DNA of 64,000 bases from Panopea generosa (lineage: Eukaryota; Mollusca; Bivalvia; Adapedonta; Hiatellidae), in the NCBI GenBank assembly GCA_029582155.1, contig CM055905.1:68159618-68223617 (forward strand), given 5' to 3'. The notes under the pieces are model-generated. The model worked only from the letters and a program-made list of their open reading frames with translations, had not been told where the DNA came from and ran no database searches. How positions within the stretch are numbered: position 1 is the first letter of the stretch; every line of letters starts with the position of its first letter. Below, piece by piece: positions 1-10,924 of the stretch. The translations under genes and the position numbers were made by a program.

Positions 1-169
1 TTTCTTATCGTGTATTTATGTATGAAAAGTATCAAACAATGGAAAGTTCGTATTACCCCAACACAACACACAACCCAGTACCCGGAAGCAAAACGAAACT
101 AATATCCTTACGCGTCATGTGAGATTAAGTAATTATTAGACTGTGCACCGATAGTGCAGTAGATAGAAC

Positions 170-486
170 TATGTTGTATGGTGTTTAGCGTCGCTTTCAA
201 CAATTGTTCAGTCATATCGCGACGGTGTCTACTTGAGACAGTATTCTAAGCGCTGTCACACTGGAGTACCATGCCGCAGACTCATGGTATGGTACCCCAC
301 CAAGTCACATTATACTGACACTGGGCCGACCAGACCTAGAACTCTCCTCTAAATGCTGAGCGTCAACCGAGGAAGCTTCTAGTACCATTTTTGAAGTATT
401 TGGTTTGACCTGGCCGGGGATTGAACCCACGACCTTCCGCATGCGAGGCGGACGCTCTACCACTAGACTACCGCTGTGGTCTAGAT
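170..486 (-). mobile_element. SINE family 1, near full-length
   Basis: Minus strand: tRNA-like head with A box (TAGTCTAGTGG) and B box (GGTTCAATCCC), a body through GGTCTGGTCGGCCC- and CATGAGTCTGCGGCATG-type sequence, and a 3' end AAGCGACGCTAAACACCATACAAC. The tail of complete copies is (CAA)n. Lies just upstream of the first coding exon of the 300-residue gene. Confidence 0.85.
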
Positions 487-574
487 TCAACTAACGCCGG
501 AGTTTGACAAACATCTTAATATTTATGTTTCAGATAACTGTTACCAGTCAAAATCAACGCATTTAAAAAGAAAG

Positions 575-3500
575 ATGGCAAGTGAAAACCAAGACGTATT
601 TACTGAAGGTAAACAGTTTCTTTTGGACTTTATTTTCCAGAAAATGGTGCATATCTCGTGTATTCCTCGTCTGATAGACTGTTGAGCTTGTATGGAGAGA
701 AAGCAAAACATTAACTTAATTTTATTTTTTCATTGCTCACAAACATCAAAATGTGTGTGATTGCATAACATAGTCAAATAACATCATAGAACTACTATTT
801 GTCAACTAATATGGGAATTTGAACACTATTATTTATAGTTTTGGTCTTCGTTGACGCTTGCTCTAAAACGAGAAAAATCTTGATACTTTGTACCGACTTT
901 TATTCTATGAATAGATTCTATTTAGATGATAAATAACTTTTAATATCGATTAAAGTCACTGTACATTATCAGACATTCGTCAGGTAAACCCAACATTTTC
1001 ACATTAATTCAGAAACGTCCGCTGAAACAACGTTTAGATTCTATGGAAGTCGCCGAGGTAATCCGAGTTTCTGTTTCATCATTTTTTTTTTCAGAATCCC
1101 ATTACAGTCTTTTCCAAGAAAGTGTCGAGACGTTTGTCTTTTAAGAAAAGCACGTGTTGAGCATGATAACGACTTTTCTGTCACCCTTTACGGCGGTGCG
1201 ACTCTAACATCTCGTATGTCATCATGTATCTCCCATGCAGGGGGTCCTACATGGCCGAGTGGTCTTAATGCTATATAATGACAATTTCTCTCCCCCAGTT
1301 CGGTCAAAAACTTCTATACGAGAAAGTTTGCCAATGTTTTGCGAAAATACGGAGTCTCTACTTCATATTCATTCCGAGAGCTTTATCAATTTATAAAATT
1401 GGATATGTCGTATGATGTGTTAAAAATGGCGCTAAATCCCGTTCGAAAGAAAACAACATTCCATGCAGAAGACGTCTTCTGAAAAGAAAGTGTTGAGCAT
1501 AATTAAAAAACTGCAAATCGTTATGAAAGCTATTGTTTTCATAGCAATGGTTTCATTAAGTGCTGATGGTGTACAATATAGAAGTCATTAAACATAACTG
1601 AATATGGTGCTGAATTCTATAAGATGCATTTAAAGTAGAAATTTATTATACTTAATTTAGACGAGGCGGTTGCAGTTACATTCCAGTACGGGTACGATAA
1701 CTTTCAAGTTCTGAACTCAACAGTTCTAAATAATCTTTTAGTTTATCATTTAAACCCATATTTAAATATAAACATTTATTATATAATTTATTAAGCGCAA
1801 TTGTTTGCATTATCATTAAAGTGAACGTGGACCACGTCGTTGCTAAGGCTGTAGAAGAATTCAAAAAGGTCATCGGTCATGATGCTGACGATTTGCTACA
1901 AGAGAAGACAGGTAAGGTTTTATCAAGACATCTTTTTACGTTAATGTTTGCCAAAATAGTCATGTTTAGTTAGTTGTGTTTGTATTGCACATCAAGTCAT
2001 GCCCTGCATTACTGTGTTAAGATTAAATGGTAAAATAAAATCAAGTAAAATTTACGCTTCGTACCATTCTTTTTCAACATGGTATTAACTTCGATGTTGA
2101 ACTTATTCAACATTAAACTGAATATAGAACGCTTTTCAATAGTAATATGAACTCTATTATAAAGCCATTGCTTGATTAGCATTCCCGCTCGCCCCACTAA
2201 TTTCCATGACGTCTCGACCCTTGTTATTTTATAAAATATCTATATATCTATATATATATATATATTATTATTATTATTATTAAATACAAAAAGATATCTA
2301 AAAAACAAGAAATGTCACTGTTAAGTGTCACATGCCCCCCAACATGTCATGATGTTATGTTGGTCATTTGTAGCAAGTATCATTAAAATTCATCTATGCA
2401 TGACAAAGTTACAGGCGTGAGCGGCCAACACTCTATCCATTAGGCTACCGCCCCGCTTTAAGTACAAATTGGGAATTACAAAAAGCATTCTCTTAAGAAC
2501 CGGACAGTCAAATTTATTCATATTTGGCATAAATTTTCCCTATATGTAGGGGTTTGAATGAAGATTAGAATTAAGGGGTTAATATTTATAGGGGCCCTGT
2601 AAGGGGACATGTTGGAATTACAGATTATCCAAATCAGGGGACTGGGATATATAGAGACCGTGTAAGGTGACGTTTACTTTACATAGGAATATTATGGGGA
2701 AAACTGACATTTTTCATATTCGCATTCATGACACTGTGTACAAAAAAACCCACTTTGTTTCAAAATCTAAAGCCTTGTCTGCTCATAGCAACTCCACAGG
2801 AGCGGGTGGTTGAAGTTTTGACAAATCAAGGGAATGGGATGTATAAGGGTCCTGTATGGGGACTATTTTCATAGTAATTACTATTTTGTTTAGTAAGGGT
2901 GTGGCGGGAGTATTTATCCATAATGGATTAAGATGACTCCCAAAAAAGGGTTAATACTGCGAACTTCCAAAAAATGCTATGTCCTATTAACCAGTAAAGT
3001 GTCATTGGGCCCTCTTGGGCCTATTGTTCTTATTTTGTACACTGTGTTCGCTCAAATAAACAAAGTAATACCCACGCAGGTATTACATGATATTTTTTTA
3101 ATTATAAATTTACTTATATCAGATGTGTAAACATAAATTTTGAACTCGTGTCAATTAGTCTCGTAACGATTAAGTTGACTTAACACATTTATTTGTAATG
3201 AGTACCTTATACTAAATATGTAGAAATTGTCAATTACCTTTTAGTAATTTTTTTATCATCTCCTGCGAGAGGCGCATCACTTAAACCATTCGATTTATAA
3301 TTCTTACAGGTCTAATGAAAGTTATAAGACAACAAGCAGAGGATGACGCCCAACTCCATCAAAAGCTGTTTCAATTAGTAGGCAAGGTTGGCTCGGCAGA
3401 ACTGGAGGCCGCAATGTCAACCATTTTGTCGCAGGAACATTTGCAAACAATTAAAGACGCCTTTCTGTTCCATACCTATCAGGTACAGGTTTACACGTGT

Positions 3501-4088
3501 AGCAACCCTGTTACCGACTCCTATGTCAAGTTTTTGAGGGAGGGGGAAGACTTCCTTCCTGATATAAAACTGGTTTCAACCAGTGATATATTGGAAGCAA
3601 AATGGATACAATGGTCAAGTCTAGTTATTGAACTGTTCATGTTTGTTTTCAGCTGTGTGGGCATTAAGGTTTCATTGAATGCACGCCAAATGAAAAAAGT
3701 TACGGAATCTGTAGTAGAGATTGTCAAAATGCCGGCATTTAAAAAAGCTCTAGATACTTTTAAAAACGCTTGGTCAAACGGTGGCAATTATAATAGGGCA
3801 AAAGCCATTTTCATGTTCTTGAAAGACAGTTTTACGGCCGGGTTCTTTTGGAGAGTTGCAAAAACAATTTTTTCGGAAATGAATGGTTGGGATTATGCTA
3901 GAGCTGTTGCCTCATGTACCGCCATGATAGTTGCTGCCTTTGCAACAGGCGGTATAGCTATTATTGCGAAATGTGCACTGGCGTTGGACAGCGCATACGC
4001 ATTAGTACAAAAAATGACTAACCTGGAGGCCCTCGAGAAGGTAGAGCAGGTACATCACGAATTGGCTCTGAAAAATCTTCTTTCATAA
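575..4088 (+). CDS. Unrecognised 300-residue helical protein, three exons
   Basis: Coding exons are 575-608, 1822-1911 and 3310-4088. Donors are GAAG/gtaaac and ACAG/gtaagg; acceptors are attaaag/TG and cttacag/GT. All junctions are phase 1 and join without a stop to 903 nt, 300 residues plus stop. The ATG (residues MASENQDVF) lies 41 nt after a plausible acceptor at 531-533, so an upstream non-coding exon is likely. Residues 1-110 are charged and look helical. Residues about 144-161 and 241-275 are hydrophobic; the second contains AAFATGGIAIIAK, followed by a short charged tail. There is no signal peptide at the N terminus, so the protein is probably cytosolic or membrane-attached. I do not recognise the family and assign no function. 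The gene model is strong because three independent phases agree; the first exon, only 11 residues, is the least certain part. Confidence 0.78.
610..1239. other. Intron 1 of the 300-residue gene, nothing else seen
   Basis: AT-rich, no repeat or ORF recognised before the SINE at 1240. Confidence 0.6.
1240..1452 (+). mobile_element. SINE family 2, decayed, in intron 1 of the 300-residue gene
   Basis: Head GGTCCTACATGGCCGAGTGG, then part lost, then GAGAAAGTTTGCCA and AAATGGCGCTAAATCCCGTTC. Family 2 has a tRNA-Leu/Ser-like head, A box TGGCCGAGTGG, B box GGTTCGAGTCC. Confidence 0.78.
2228..2285. repeat. (TA)n(TTA)n microsatellite
   Basis: ATATCTATATATCTATATAT followed by TTATTATTATT in intron 2 of the 300-residue gene. 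Confidence 0.85.
2408..2466 (-). mobile_element. SINE family 4, head fragment
   Basis: GCGTGAGCGGCCAACACTC and CATTAGGCTACCGCCCCGC match the head of the 10463 and 19058 copies. Confidence 0.7.
2470..3035. repeat. Dispersed repeat, copy 1 (in intron)
   Basis: CATATTTGGCATAAATTTTCCC, GGGGTTTGAATGAAGATTAG, CCCTGTAAGGGGA and TTGGGCCCTCTTGGGCCT match the 13740-14262 copy in order. Non-coding here. Confidence 0.7.
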
Positions 4089-4228
4089 TCTAGTATCGGT
4101 GTACACGTCTTTCCAGTAGTGTATTCACGATCAAGTTATATATATATACATGCTTTTAAAATGTCTTTCAACTATCCCATAGCTCTTTTCTCAAGCTTAA
4201 GGCCAGATGGATTCATCGCTTAGGGTCA

Positions 4229-4234
4229 AATAAA
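4229..4234 (+). promoter_or_regulatory. Candidate poly(A) signal AATAAA
   Basis: AATAAA lies 141 nt after the stop codon of the 300-residue gene, the first canonical signal downstream. Position fits a short 3' UTR; no cleavage site can be proven here. Confidence 0.45.
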
Positions 4235-5897
4235 ACGGTTGAGGTATTCTGCCAAACACATAATTAAGGTTTTTTTAATTCCATTTTTTGAATAGTTAGC
4301 TCTCGATCAGATAAACACGTCTCAATTTATTTTGTCATATAATTTATATGGGTTCCGCCAACTCCCCTCCCGAAAGAAAAAAAACTTGACATAATTAGAA
4401 TTAACCTACAATACCAGATTAAGAAGAATATACGACGTCAGTTAATAATATGAACATACATTTACATATAACAAAATGGTGGTGTTTTAAAAACAAACTC
4501 AAGACTTTTTTCATCAACGAATTTATCGAAGTTCCTTTTTATAGATATATGTGTGTATTTTTTACAACTAATCTAGTATGGACTTAAGGCGCCCGCGTGT
4601 ATGTTTATCTTTCAACGACTATTCAGTCATATTCATGCAACTAATATGTTTAAAATTTAAATCAATGGTTATTTATCAGAAATTTGGGATTATAATTATG
4701 TGGATAAATTAGAATCTGTACAAGTTAATGTTTACAAAAAAATATTGTAATTTGTCTCAAAAATTATTTTGCCCTTGGTTAATGTGGAAGAGTATCGCTT
4801 TGTACTTTTTATATGACAAACTATTAAATATTGGTTTAAATTAACTCGCATGGGCGACCACAGGTATCTAAAACATTGTTATGTTATGTTTAAATGTCTA
4901 CATGAATCTGGTAGAAAAACTTGGACAGGGTGTATAAAGATAAACTTTTCAAATTTGGCTTTGGATAATGTGAATCTACCATGACGTTGGGGGTGATGTA
5001 GAGTTTATTTATATATTAAACAATGCTTAATTTATTGTTATTCACAAAATTGGCATGATGATGTTGAATCTTCACCAAATACATTACATTAAAAATACTT
5101 ACAGTATCAACGTTAAACATTATTTATCTCTCGGCTTGCAATATAAATATAGATAGGCTATGCCAATTTTTCGTTGCTCAAGTCATAAACTTATGATACA
5201 AAAGGGAAGGTTAACTCTAACCCTTACCCATATAGCAATCGATAGACACTTAAGATACTATATAAGGACAAAAACATGTGTTGTTGAAGATGTCCACAAT
5301 ATAAAAACATGAGATATATTTATTTTAAAGATATATGGTTAAGAAACACCCCTCATTATTTACTCTATTCCCTTATGTCATCTTAAAAAAAAAGATGAAA
5401 TGTTTTCAGTAGCTAAATATTTGTATCATGCAATGAACACTAGAAAACTAGAAGTTAATCTTCTATAGTTACTTATTATCGATTATAACGCTACAGCTGT
5501 ATTTGCATGTGTTACTTGTATAATTGTCACTCAATTGTATAACTGAACTGTTTGTATTTTAGACCAGATGCCTATATCACTAAATAAAATAAACTGTAAA
5601 ATGTTATGATTTAATGTAAAGAAAAACCATGTGAGATCTTTGTATTCTTTTTCTGCTTCTGTCATACGTATATTTTCAATATATTGTAATGAAATCTATA
5701 AAATGTAATTTTGTTTTATCTGATACCCATAGACCTATTATCATACTTTTGAGTACACAATTTTTAGTTTTTATCGGGTGGTCATTAAAAACATGTTCCT
5801 GAAGGCTTCTTGGCAACATTTTATAATTGGCCAATAAAATGCAATTAATCTACATATATCATTTAGACCTGTTGCAGTATAACTGTAAATATAATTA
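4235..5897. other. Intergenic, nothing recognised
   Basis: Very AT-rich; no ORF above 60 codons and no repeat family match within the window. Confidence 0.6.
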
Positions 5898-6725
5898 TGT
5901 TTTTAGCTCACCTGGCCACTCTTCGTGTGTCCGTCCGTAAACAATTACTTCAAACGACATCTGTTCTGAATCTGCTCATCCGATTAAAATCAAACGCCAC
6001 AGGAATGGTTCTTGGATGGTCCTCAACCAAAATAGTTAAAACGAACTTGATACATGCAGAACTATGGTTGCCATGTCAACATAAAGGAACGACTTTTGAA
6101 ATCTCCTCTTTTAAAACTGATAGTCAGATTTGAAAATAATTAGGTACATACGATCAGTATGTGACTCTACTTAAATAGATAAAATGAGCTTACGCTCTTA
6201 AAAACATGGCCGCCGTTTATGTTCCTTATATATGTATATGCTTTCTCATAGAAGGAAACATTGTTTAAAACGACATATTTTGATGATCAAAATAGCTAAA
6301 ACGAACTTGATCCATAGGGAGCGCTGGTTGTCATGGCAATGTAAAGGAAAAACTTCTCTTTTAAAACCGGTGGTCAGATTTCAAAATAGTTAGGTAAAAA
6401 AGATCAGTATGTGACCATCAACCAAGATTGCTAAAATGAACTTGAACCGTTTAGAAACATGGCGACAAGGGCATATAGCTTATTTCCCTTACATATTTAT
6501 TGCCCAGGAGAGAGCTTGTCGCCAGCTCTGCTGGCAATGTCCAGCGAATTACCTGAAACAAATTCAGACACAGGTGAGCGGTACAAGGTCATTACGACGC
6601 TCTTGATTAATATCAAAATGGCAATAAAAATATTTGCAACTGGAACTAAAAAGTACTAGTTTGCAACGGACTTCACGAGCAAAAAACTGGCGTAATGTTG
6701 AAGGTCACCTGAGATTTTGGCTCAA
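5898..6725 (+). repeat. Mollusc-type TTTTAGCTCACCTG repeat with internal duplication
   Basis: Starts TTTTAGCTCACCTGGCCAC and ends near AAGGTCACCTGAGATTTTGG. A segment with AAAACGAACTTGAT ... GATCAGTATGTGAC is repeated at 6034-6165 and 6298-6417, and partly again from 6419. Frames inside are not conserved. Confidence 0.65.
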
Positions 6726-7569
6726 GGGATTTTTCGCGATCGCCATTTGTCCGTCGTGCGTCCGTAGATAATAGACATTTTCGACTTCTCAAAAACCGTC
6801 AGATTAATTGTATAGAAATGTTGGATGCAGTTTAGGTAACTAAATGTGAATAAAAATTGTGAATTGCAAGATCCCCAACCCCGGGGGCCTTAGGAACAGG
6901 GCAAAAAAAACAAATCCAGTGTCTCTTTTTGTAGCCGGGCTTTAGGCCAAAGTCATAGTCCTGGTGATGACGTCAAGACAATGCTTCGCAGTGTCGAGCA
7001 TCGCCAAATTGATCATTCGTGATATACACTACTTATTATTCCTCGAATTCCATTTTTTTGTATTTTTATATTTGCAAGAAGTAACAATGCAAATAATATC
7101 GTGGACATTATCCTGTGTTATTTTTAAAATAAACCAATAGTAACAATGGAATAAAGGGGGTGTATGAATGTTTATCAAAGTCTAGCTATTAGTATTTTCA
7201 GGACTTTGATTGTTGATTTCTGGGCTTCATGAAATATTAAATGAATTAAAAATTTTACTTATTACTACTAGTGTTAGTAGAATATTTCTGTAAATCAGAG
7301 TCAGTTCCACATTTCAAGCTTAGCATTTCCTCAAATAAAAAACCTCAATTTTCTAAATTATTTCTTCAACACATTACATGCTAAATAAGTGAAGTCCTCA
7401 TGTTTATTTATTGGAACAACAGTACAACATGCCAAAGGGACAATGTAAATAAAGTTATAGCATTTAAACATTTGAGTTAAGGATAAGTTCAGGTTGAGAT
7501 TTTGAGCGAAACTGGTCTCGGTACATAAAACCCTGGTCAGAGGCTTCAAGAGGCACCTCATCATTTGTA
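6726..7569. other. Intergenic, nothing recognised
   Basis: The 68-residue minus frame here has no supporting feature. Confidence 0.55.
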
Positions 7570-7752
7570 TACAGTCAAACCTGCCTTAGGCAGCCAAGCA
7601 AGGGAAGGAGCAAAAGTGGCCTTTTAAGGTAAGTTGTTGCTTAATACAGGTTAATTTTTGTGCTAAAAAAATCAAAATGGAAAATAGTAATGTGACTGCT
7701 TAAGAAAAGTGGCTGCTTAATAGAGATGACCACTTACACAGGTTTGACTGTA
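7570..7752 (+). mobile_element. TACAGTCAAACCTG hairpin MITE, copy 1
   Basis: 183 bp with inverted ends TACAGTCAAACCTG / CAGGTTTGACTGTA and a second inverted pair inside (GGCTGCTTAA-type: CTTAGGCAGCC near the left, AGTGGCTGCTTAATAG near the right). No ORF. The terminal TA suggests a Tc1/mariner-like or similar TA target; the family is not identified. Confidence 0.85.
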
Positions 7753-7806
7753 TTTAGATCCACATTCCAGCATCTTATCATTTTTTTCATTAAATTTTGG
7801 CTCTGT

Positions 7807-8052
7807 TTATCTAGGCGCAATAAACAACACAATAAACGTGTATACCAGTATTAATATACCAGCCCAAAAATTTGGATGTTGACGTACCCAAGACAGAAAA
7901 AAGCTATATATATAGTATGAAGAACTTCCGTTTAATCTATATAAGAACACAAACAACATAAACAAGTAAAACAAAGCTAATACTGGAACGGTAAATGGGT
8001 GTAAGTCACGGATTATCCCGTCAGGAGTTAATGTAGTTGGGTATGAAACCAT
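7807..8052 (-). CDS. Possible small two-helix membrane protein, intronless
   Basis: An 81-residue frame starts with ATG in a good context (acaATGg). It has two strongly hydrophobic segments, about residues 23-40 and 60-78, separated by a polar loop with SSSYYIYSFF and WVRQHPN, and ends in IAPR. The composition resembles a real membrane protein more than translated intergenic DNA, and it is repeat-free. It lies 1.1 kb downstream of the 119-residue gene on the same strand. No poly(A) signal, homologue or splice partner was identified, and the sequence in the frame upstream of the ATG is not convincingly coding. It could be a chance frame in AT-rich DNA. Confidence 0.35.
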   Translation of the reverse strand: MVSYPTTLTPDGIIRDLHPFTVPVLALFYLFMLFVFLYRLNGSSSYYIYSFFLSWVRQHPNFWAGILILVYTFIVLFIAPR

Positions 8053-8291
8053 TGTTTAGACTTACATTTGAAACGCACGAGTGCACGTCTATGAATCGTA
8101 TCCATAATGCATCGGTATGATTACGTACGGTTTTCTCATTTGATAATGTGGACAATGGCAGTAAAAACGGGCATGATGTGAATAAAGCAAACCAGAAATG
8201 ATGCAGGGAGATATTTTTCAAACTGATCATCGTGTGAAACAAAATTCCTTCCATTTTTCTGCGTAAAATGTATCAAATACATAAATATATT

Positions 8292-9025
8292 TATGAGCGC
8301 ACAAGGATCAATATTTAATCGTGTAGCAAAGTCTTACTTTTATATGTTTTAATTTAAAAAAAAAGGAAGTTTGGAACCTGGAAAAAGACAAACACTGCAA
8401 TAACCCTCTTTCTGAGTAACTGTCCCGCGAGCACATCAGTAAAGGGAGACACATGTTTCTATAGATAAACTTATCTACCTTGAAACGAGCACATCAACAT
8501 TAATATTTTCACGTGTAGCAAACATTTACTTTTGCGTGTTTTGATAAAAAAAAAATCAGGGTTCAAACGCGGAAAAAGATAATCACTGCAAAATTTAACC
8601 GTGTAGAGTTGTCTCCATAGTACATCATTGGAAGGATGACAGCGCACGGTTCTATAGATAATTATATGTATCTACCTTGAAACGAGCGCATAAACATTAA
8701 ATATTTTCAAATACCGTATGTAGCAATCCTTGTATGTTTTAATATACAGTCAAACCTGTCTTAAGCAGCCAGTCAATAGAAGGAGGAAAAGTGGTCTTTT
8801 AAGGCAGGTTGTTGCTTAATACAGGTTAATTTGTTCTAAAAGCATCAAAATGGGAAATAGCAATGTGGCTGCTTAAGACAAGTGGCTGCTTAATAGAGGT
8901 GACATCTAACACAGGTTTAACTGTAAATGTGAAGTTTCAGATGTTGAAAAAGATAATCACTGCAATAATTGAATTGTGTGATACAGTAAAATAGCGGTCG
9001 GTTAAATTGTCCCCATAGCATATCA
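8292..9025. repeat. Three ~200-bp diverged tandem units
   Basis: Markers GTGTAGCAA, GGAAAAAGATAATCACTGCA, GTCTCCATAG and TATCTACCTTGAAACGAGC recur at about 8292, 8487 and 8685. The third unit is split by a MITE at 8745-8925. Confidence 0.75.
8745..8925 (+). mobile_element. TACAGTCAAACCTG hairpin MITE, copy 2
   Basis: 181 bp; inserted into the third unit of a ~200-bp tandem repeat (8292-9025), which lets the pre-insertion sequence be inferred. Confidence 0.87.
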
Positions 9026-9026
9026 A

Positions 9027-9058
9027 ACACAACCCCAACCCCAACCCCAACCCCAACA
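9027..9058 (+). repeat. (AACCCC) short run
   Basis: Four CCCCAA units directly after the 200-bp tandem units. Confidence 0.85.
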
Positions 9059-9193
9059 AGCATTAAACAAACTATTACGTTTCGTGATTCTTGCTTACAA
9101 TGAATATTTCATAATTAACATTTTCGTGAGAGCGAGCACTAAGGGTATGTTCGTATTATCAATAACATTATGGTAGCATTCACTCTGTATTGA

Positions 9194-10891
9194 TTATTTT
9201 TTAAATGACGTTTTTATCCCGCCACCTTCAGTCCACATCTGTCTCTGATAGTCACTAAACAATGCTAGGTTCTTCCACGAGTACGTCCTGGGATCAATGT
9301 AGGTTTCGTTCTTGTACCATTGTCCGCGTTTGGCACTGCTTGATTTGGTATCCCGCTGCATTCTCTTAACAATATCTGGGATCCGGCTTACCGGTAACTT
9401 CTGAGGGGTGCTCGGTAATCCGCGGAATATGTTGTTGTACATACCTGAAACAAAGTGAATTTAAGGGCGATTGGTTTTAATGTCATAACACGATCATGTG
9501 ACAGTCAAACGCGAATTATTCCTATAAGCATATTGGTTCTCCGTGGCCGAGTGGTCTGAGGCGCTGTCTGAAGACCGCTAAGGTCGTAGGTTCGAGTACC
9601 ACTCGCTCCAAAAAACTTTTATGTGAGAAAGTTTCAAGTTACTTGCGGAAGGTCGGTGGTTCTACTCAGTCTGAGGTCTTCCGCCGGGGGTAAAACTGGA
9701 TATGCTACATATAATCTGAAATGTGTTGAAAATGGCTTTAAACCCCATTCCAAAAAAATTATAATCATTTGGCATTTAAACATGAAGAAGGTTATTGTCC
9801 TCTTTGGCCGAATGGTCCCAATATCATTAACTCTCACCGCTGAAGTCGTAGGTGCGAGCTAAGCTCGAGTCAAACATTTTATTCCATAATGTTTGCTAAT
9901 TACTTGCGGAAGAATGGTGATGCTTCGTTTGCGGGATTTGCATCTGGGGTCTTCTCCGCCAATAAAACTTGTTTACATAGGGTTAAATGTCATTCCCATA
10001 ACATTAAAGGTATGCCGTCACTATCTACTGGTGGAGGTAGACCGTGCCTGGCAAGGGATCTGTGCAGAGACACCGTCCTCAAATATATTAGAACCAATGT
10101 GGAGCGCGTGGTCCAGTGGTAGAGCACCGAACCCATGTAGGCGGAGGGTCGTCGGTTCCACCCTCCGCCACAGCTATATGAGGTGTCCTAGAGCAAGACA
10201 CTTTTCCGCATATGCTTTGTACTGGTTCTAACCAGGAAGTCTTCGAGCTTGATTTGCCTTAGTTGTAAGAATTTGTTTCACAATCGAAGTAAAATAGGTA
10301 AGTTTAAACAAAGTACCAAGCTTTCTAACATAAAGCGTATTCGACCGAGCTTCTGGCCAGGCCCTTCTGCCTTTAATTGTATTTGACGTATATGTATGAG
10401 ATATATTGTTATATTAGTCTAAATGACAACAACATATGTTAAAACGAAACAAACCAACAAGCGGGGCGGTAGTGTAATGGATAAAGTATTTGCCGCTCAC
10501 GCCAGAGGTTGCGGGTTCGATCTCCCCGTTTGATAAAACAATACTCAGTTTTGGTTCTACCCGGGAAGCGGAACCAAGAGCGTTTCATATAAGCTCTGAA
10601 CTTTCATCACAATCGAGCTTAAATAAATTAAAATAAACTAAACCAACAAAACTCGTTGCCATGTGTTAAAATATCGTTAAACATCGTTCCAAAATTGAAG
10701 AAATCAAACAGTTTAGCATTTTAAAACTATCAAAGAAAAACCCGAAGAGAGATGTTGTAGAGTGGTTCAACACAGTATCTACCTGTCTGTCCAGTATTTG
10801 GTCTGGCATCAGTAAGTTTATGTTGTCCCGAGTTTGGCGAATGTGAAGGCACCATGTTGGGAACGGACGTGCCGATAGCTGCCACGGACAT
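9194..10891 (-). CDS. Unrecognised 119-residue protein, two exons
   Basis: On the minus strand, exon 1 coding is 10891-10783 and exon 2 is 9444-9194. Exon 1 begins after acceptor ttgcag (10917-10912), so a 5' non-coding exon is likely further right. Splice sites are GACAG/gtagat and gtttcag/GTATG; the junction is phase 1 and restores a continuous frame of 360 nt. The first 37 residues are rich in Ser, Pro, Asn and Gly; the rest is basic with many Arg, Lys, Tyr and Trp, including a RIPDIVKRMQRDT stretch and WKNLALFSDYQRQMW near the end. No signal peptide or membrane segment. A short, basic, Trp/Tyr-rich chain is typical of small structural proteins of cilia or sperm flagella, but that is only a suggestion. 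The intron (9445-10782) carries four SINE copies, all on the opposite strand. Confidence 0.75.
9536..9768 (+). mobile_element. SINE family 2, full-length
   Basis: Complete copy: head with TGGCCGAGTGG and GGTTCGAGTACC, central GTTACTTGCGGAAGG, then AATAAAACTGGATATGC-type 3' part and AATGTGTTGAAAATGGC end. Confidence 0.9.
9796..10010 (+). mobile_element. SINE family 2, second copy in tandem
   Basis: Head TTTGGCCGAATGGTCCC, central TTACTTGCGGAAGAATGG; 3' end diverged (CATTCCCATAACATTAAAGG). Confidence 0.8.
10098..10308 (+). mobile_element. SINE family 5, full-length
   Basis: GCGCGTGGTCCAGTGGTAGAG head, GTCGGTTCCACCC B box, then GCAAGACACTTTTCCGCATA, TACTGGTTCTAACCAGGAAG and TTTGTTTCACAATCGAAG 3' block. 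Confidence 0.87.
10463..10645 (+). mobile_element. SINE family 4, full-length
   Basis: GGGGCGGTAGTGTAATGG (A box), GCGGGTTCGATCTCC (B box), TTGGTTCTACCCGGGAAGCG and a 3' end TTTCATCACAATCGAGC with AAATAAA tail. Confidence 0.88.
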
Positions 10892-10924
10892 CCTGGTGTG
10901 TTATGTTGTCACTGCAATAAATTA

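Noticed and set aside
3521..3787. 88-residue minus ORF
   Set aside because: Antisense shadow of exon 3 of the 300-residue gene.
9027..9058. Telomere-like repeat
   Set aside because: Only four AACCCC units and not the TTAGGG type expected of molluscs.
9536..10140. Apparent tRNA genes at SINE heads here and elsewhere
   Set aside because: A and B boxes are good but every head is joined to a repeated body and the cloverleaf arms are mismatched, so they are tRNA-derived SINEs.
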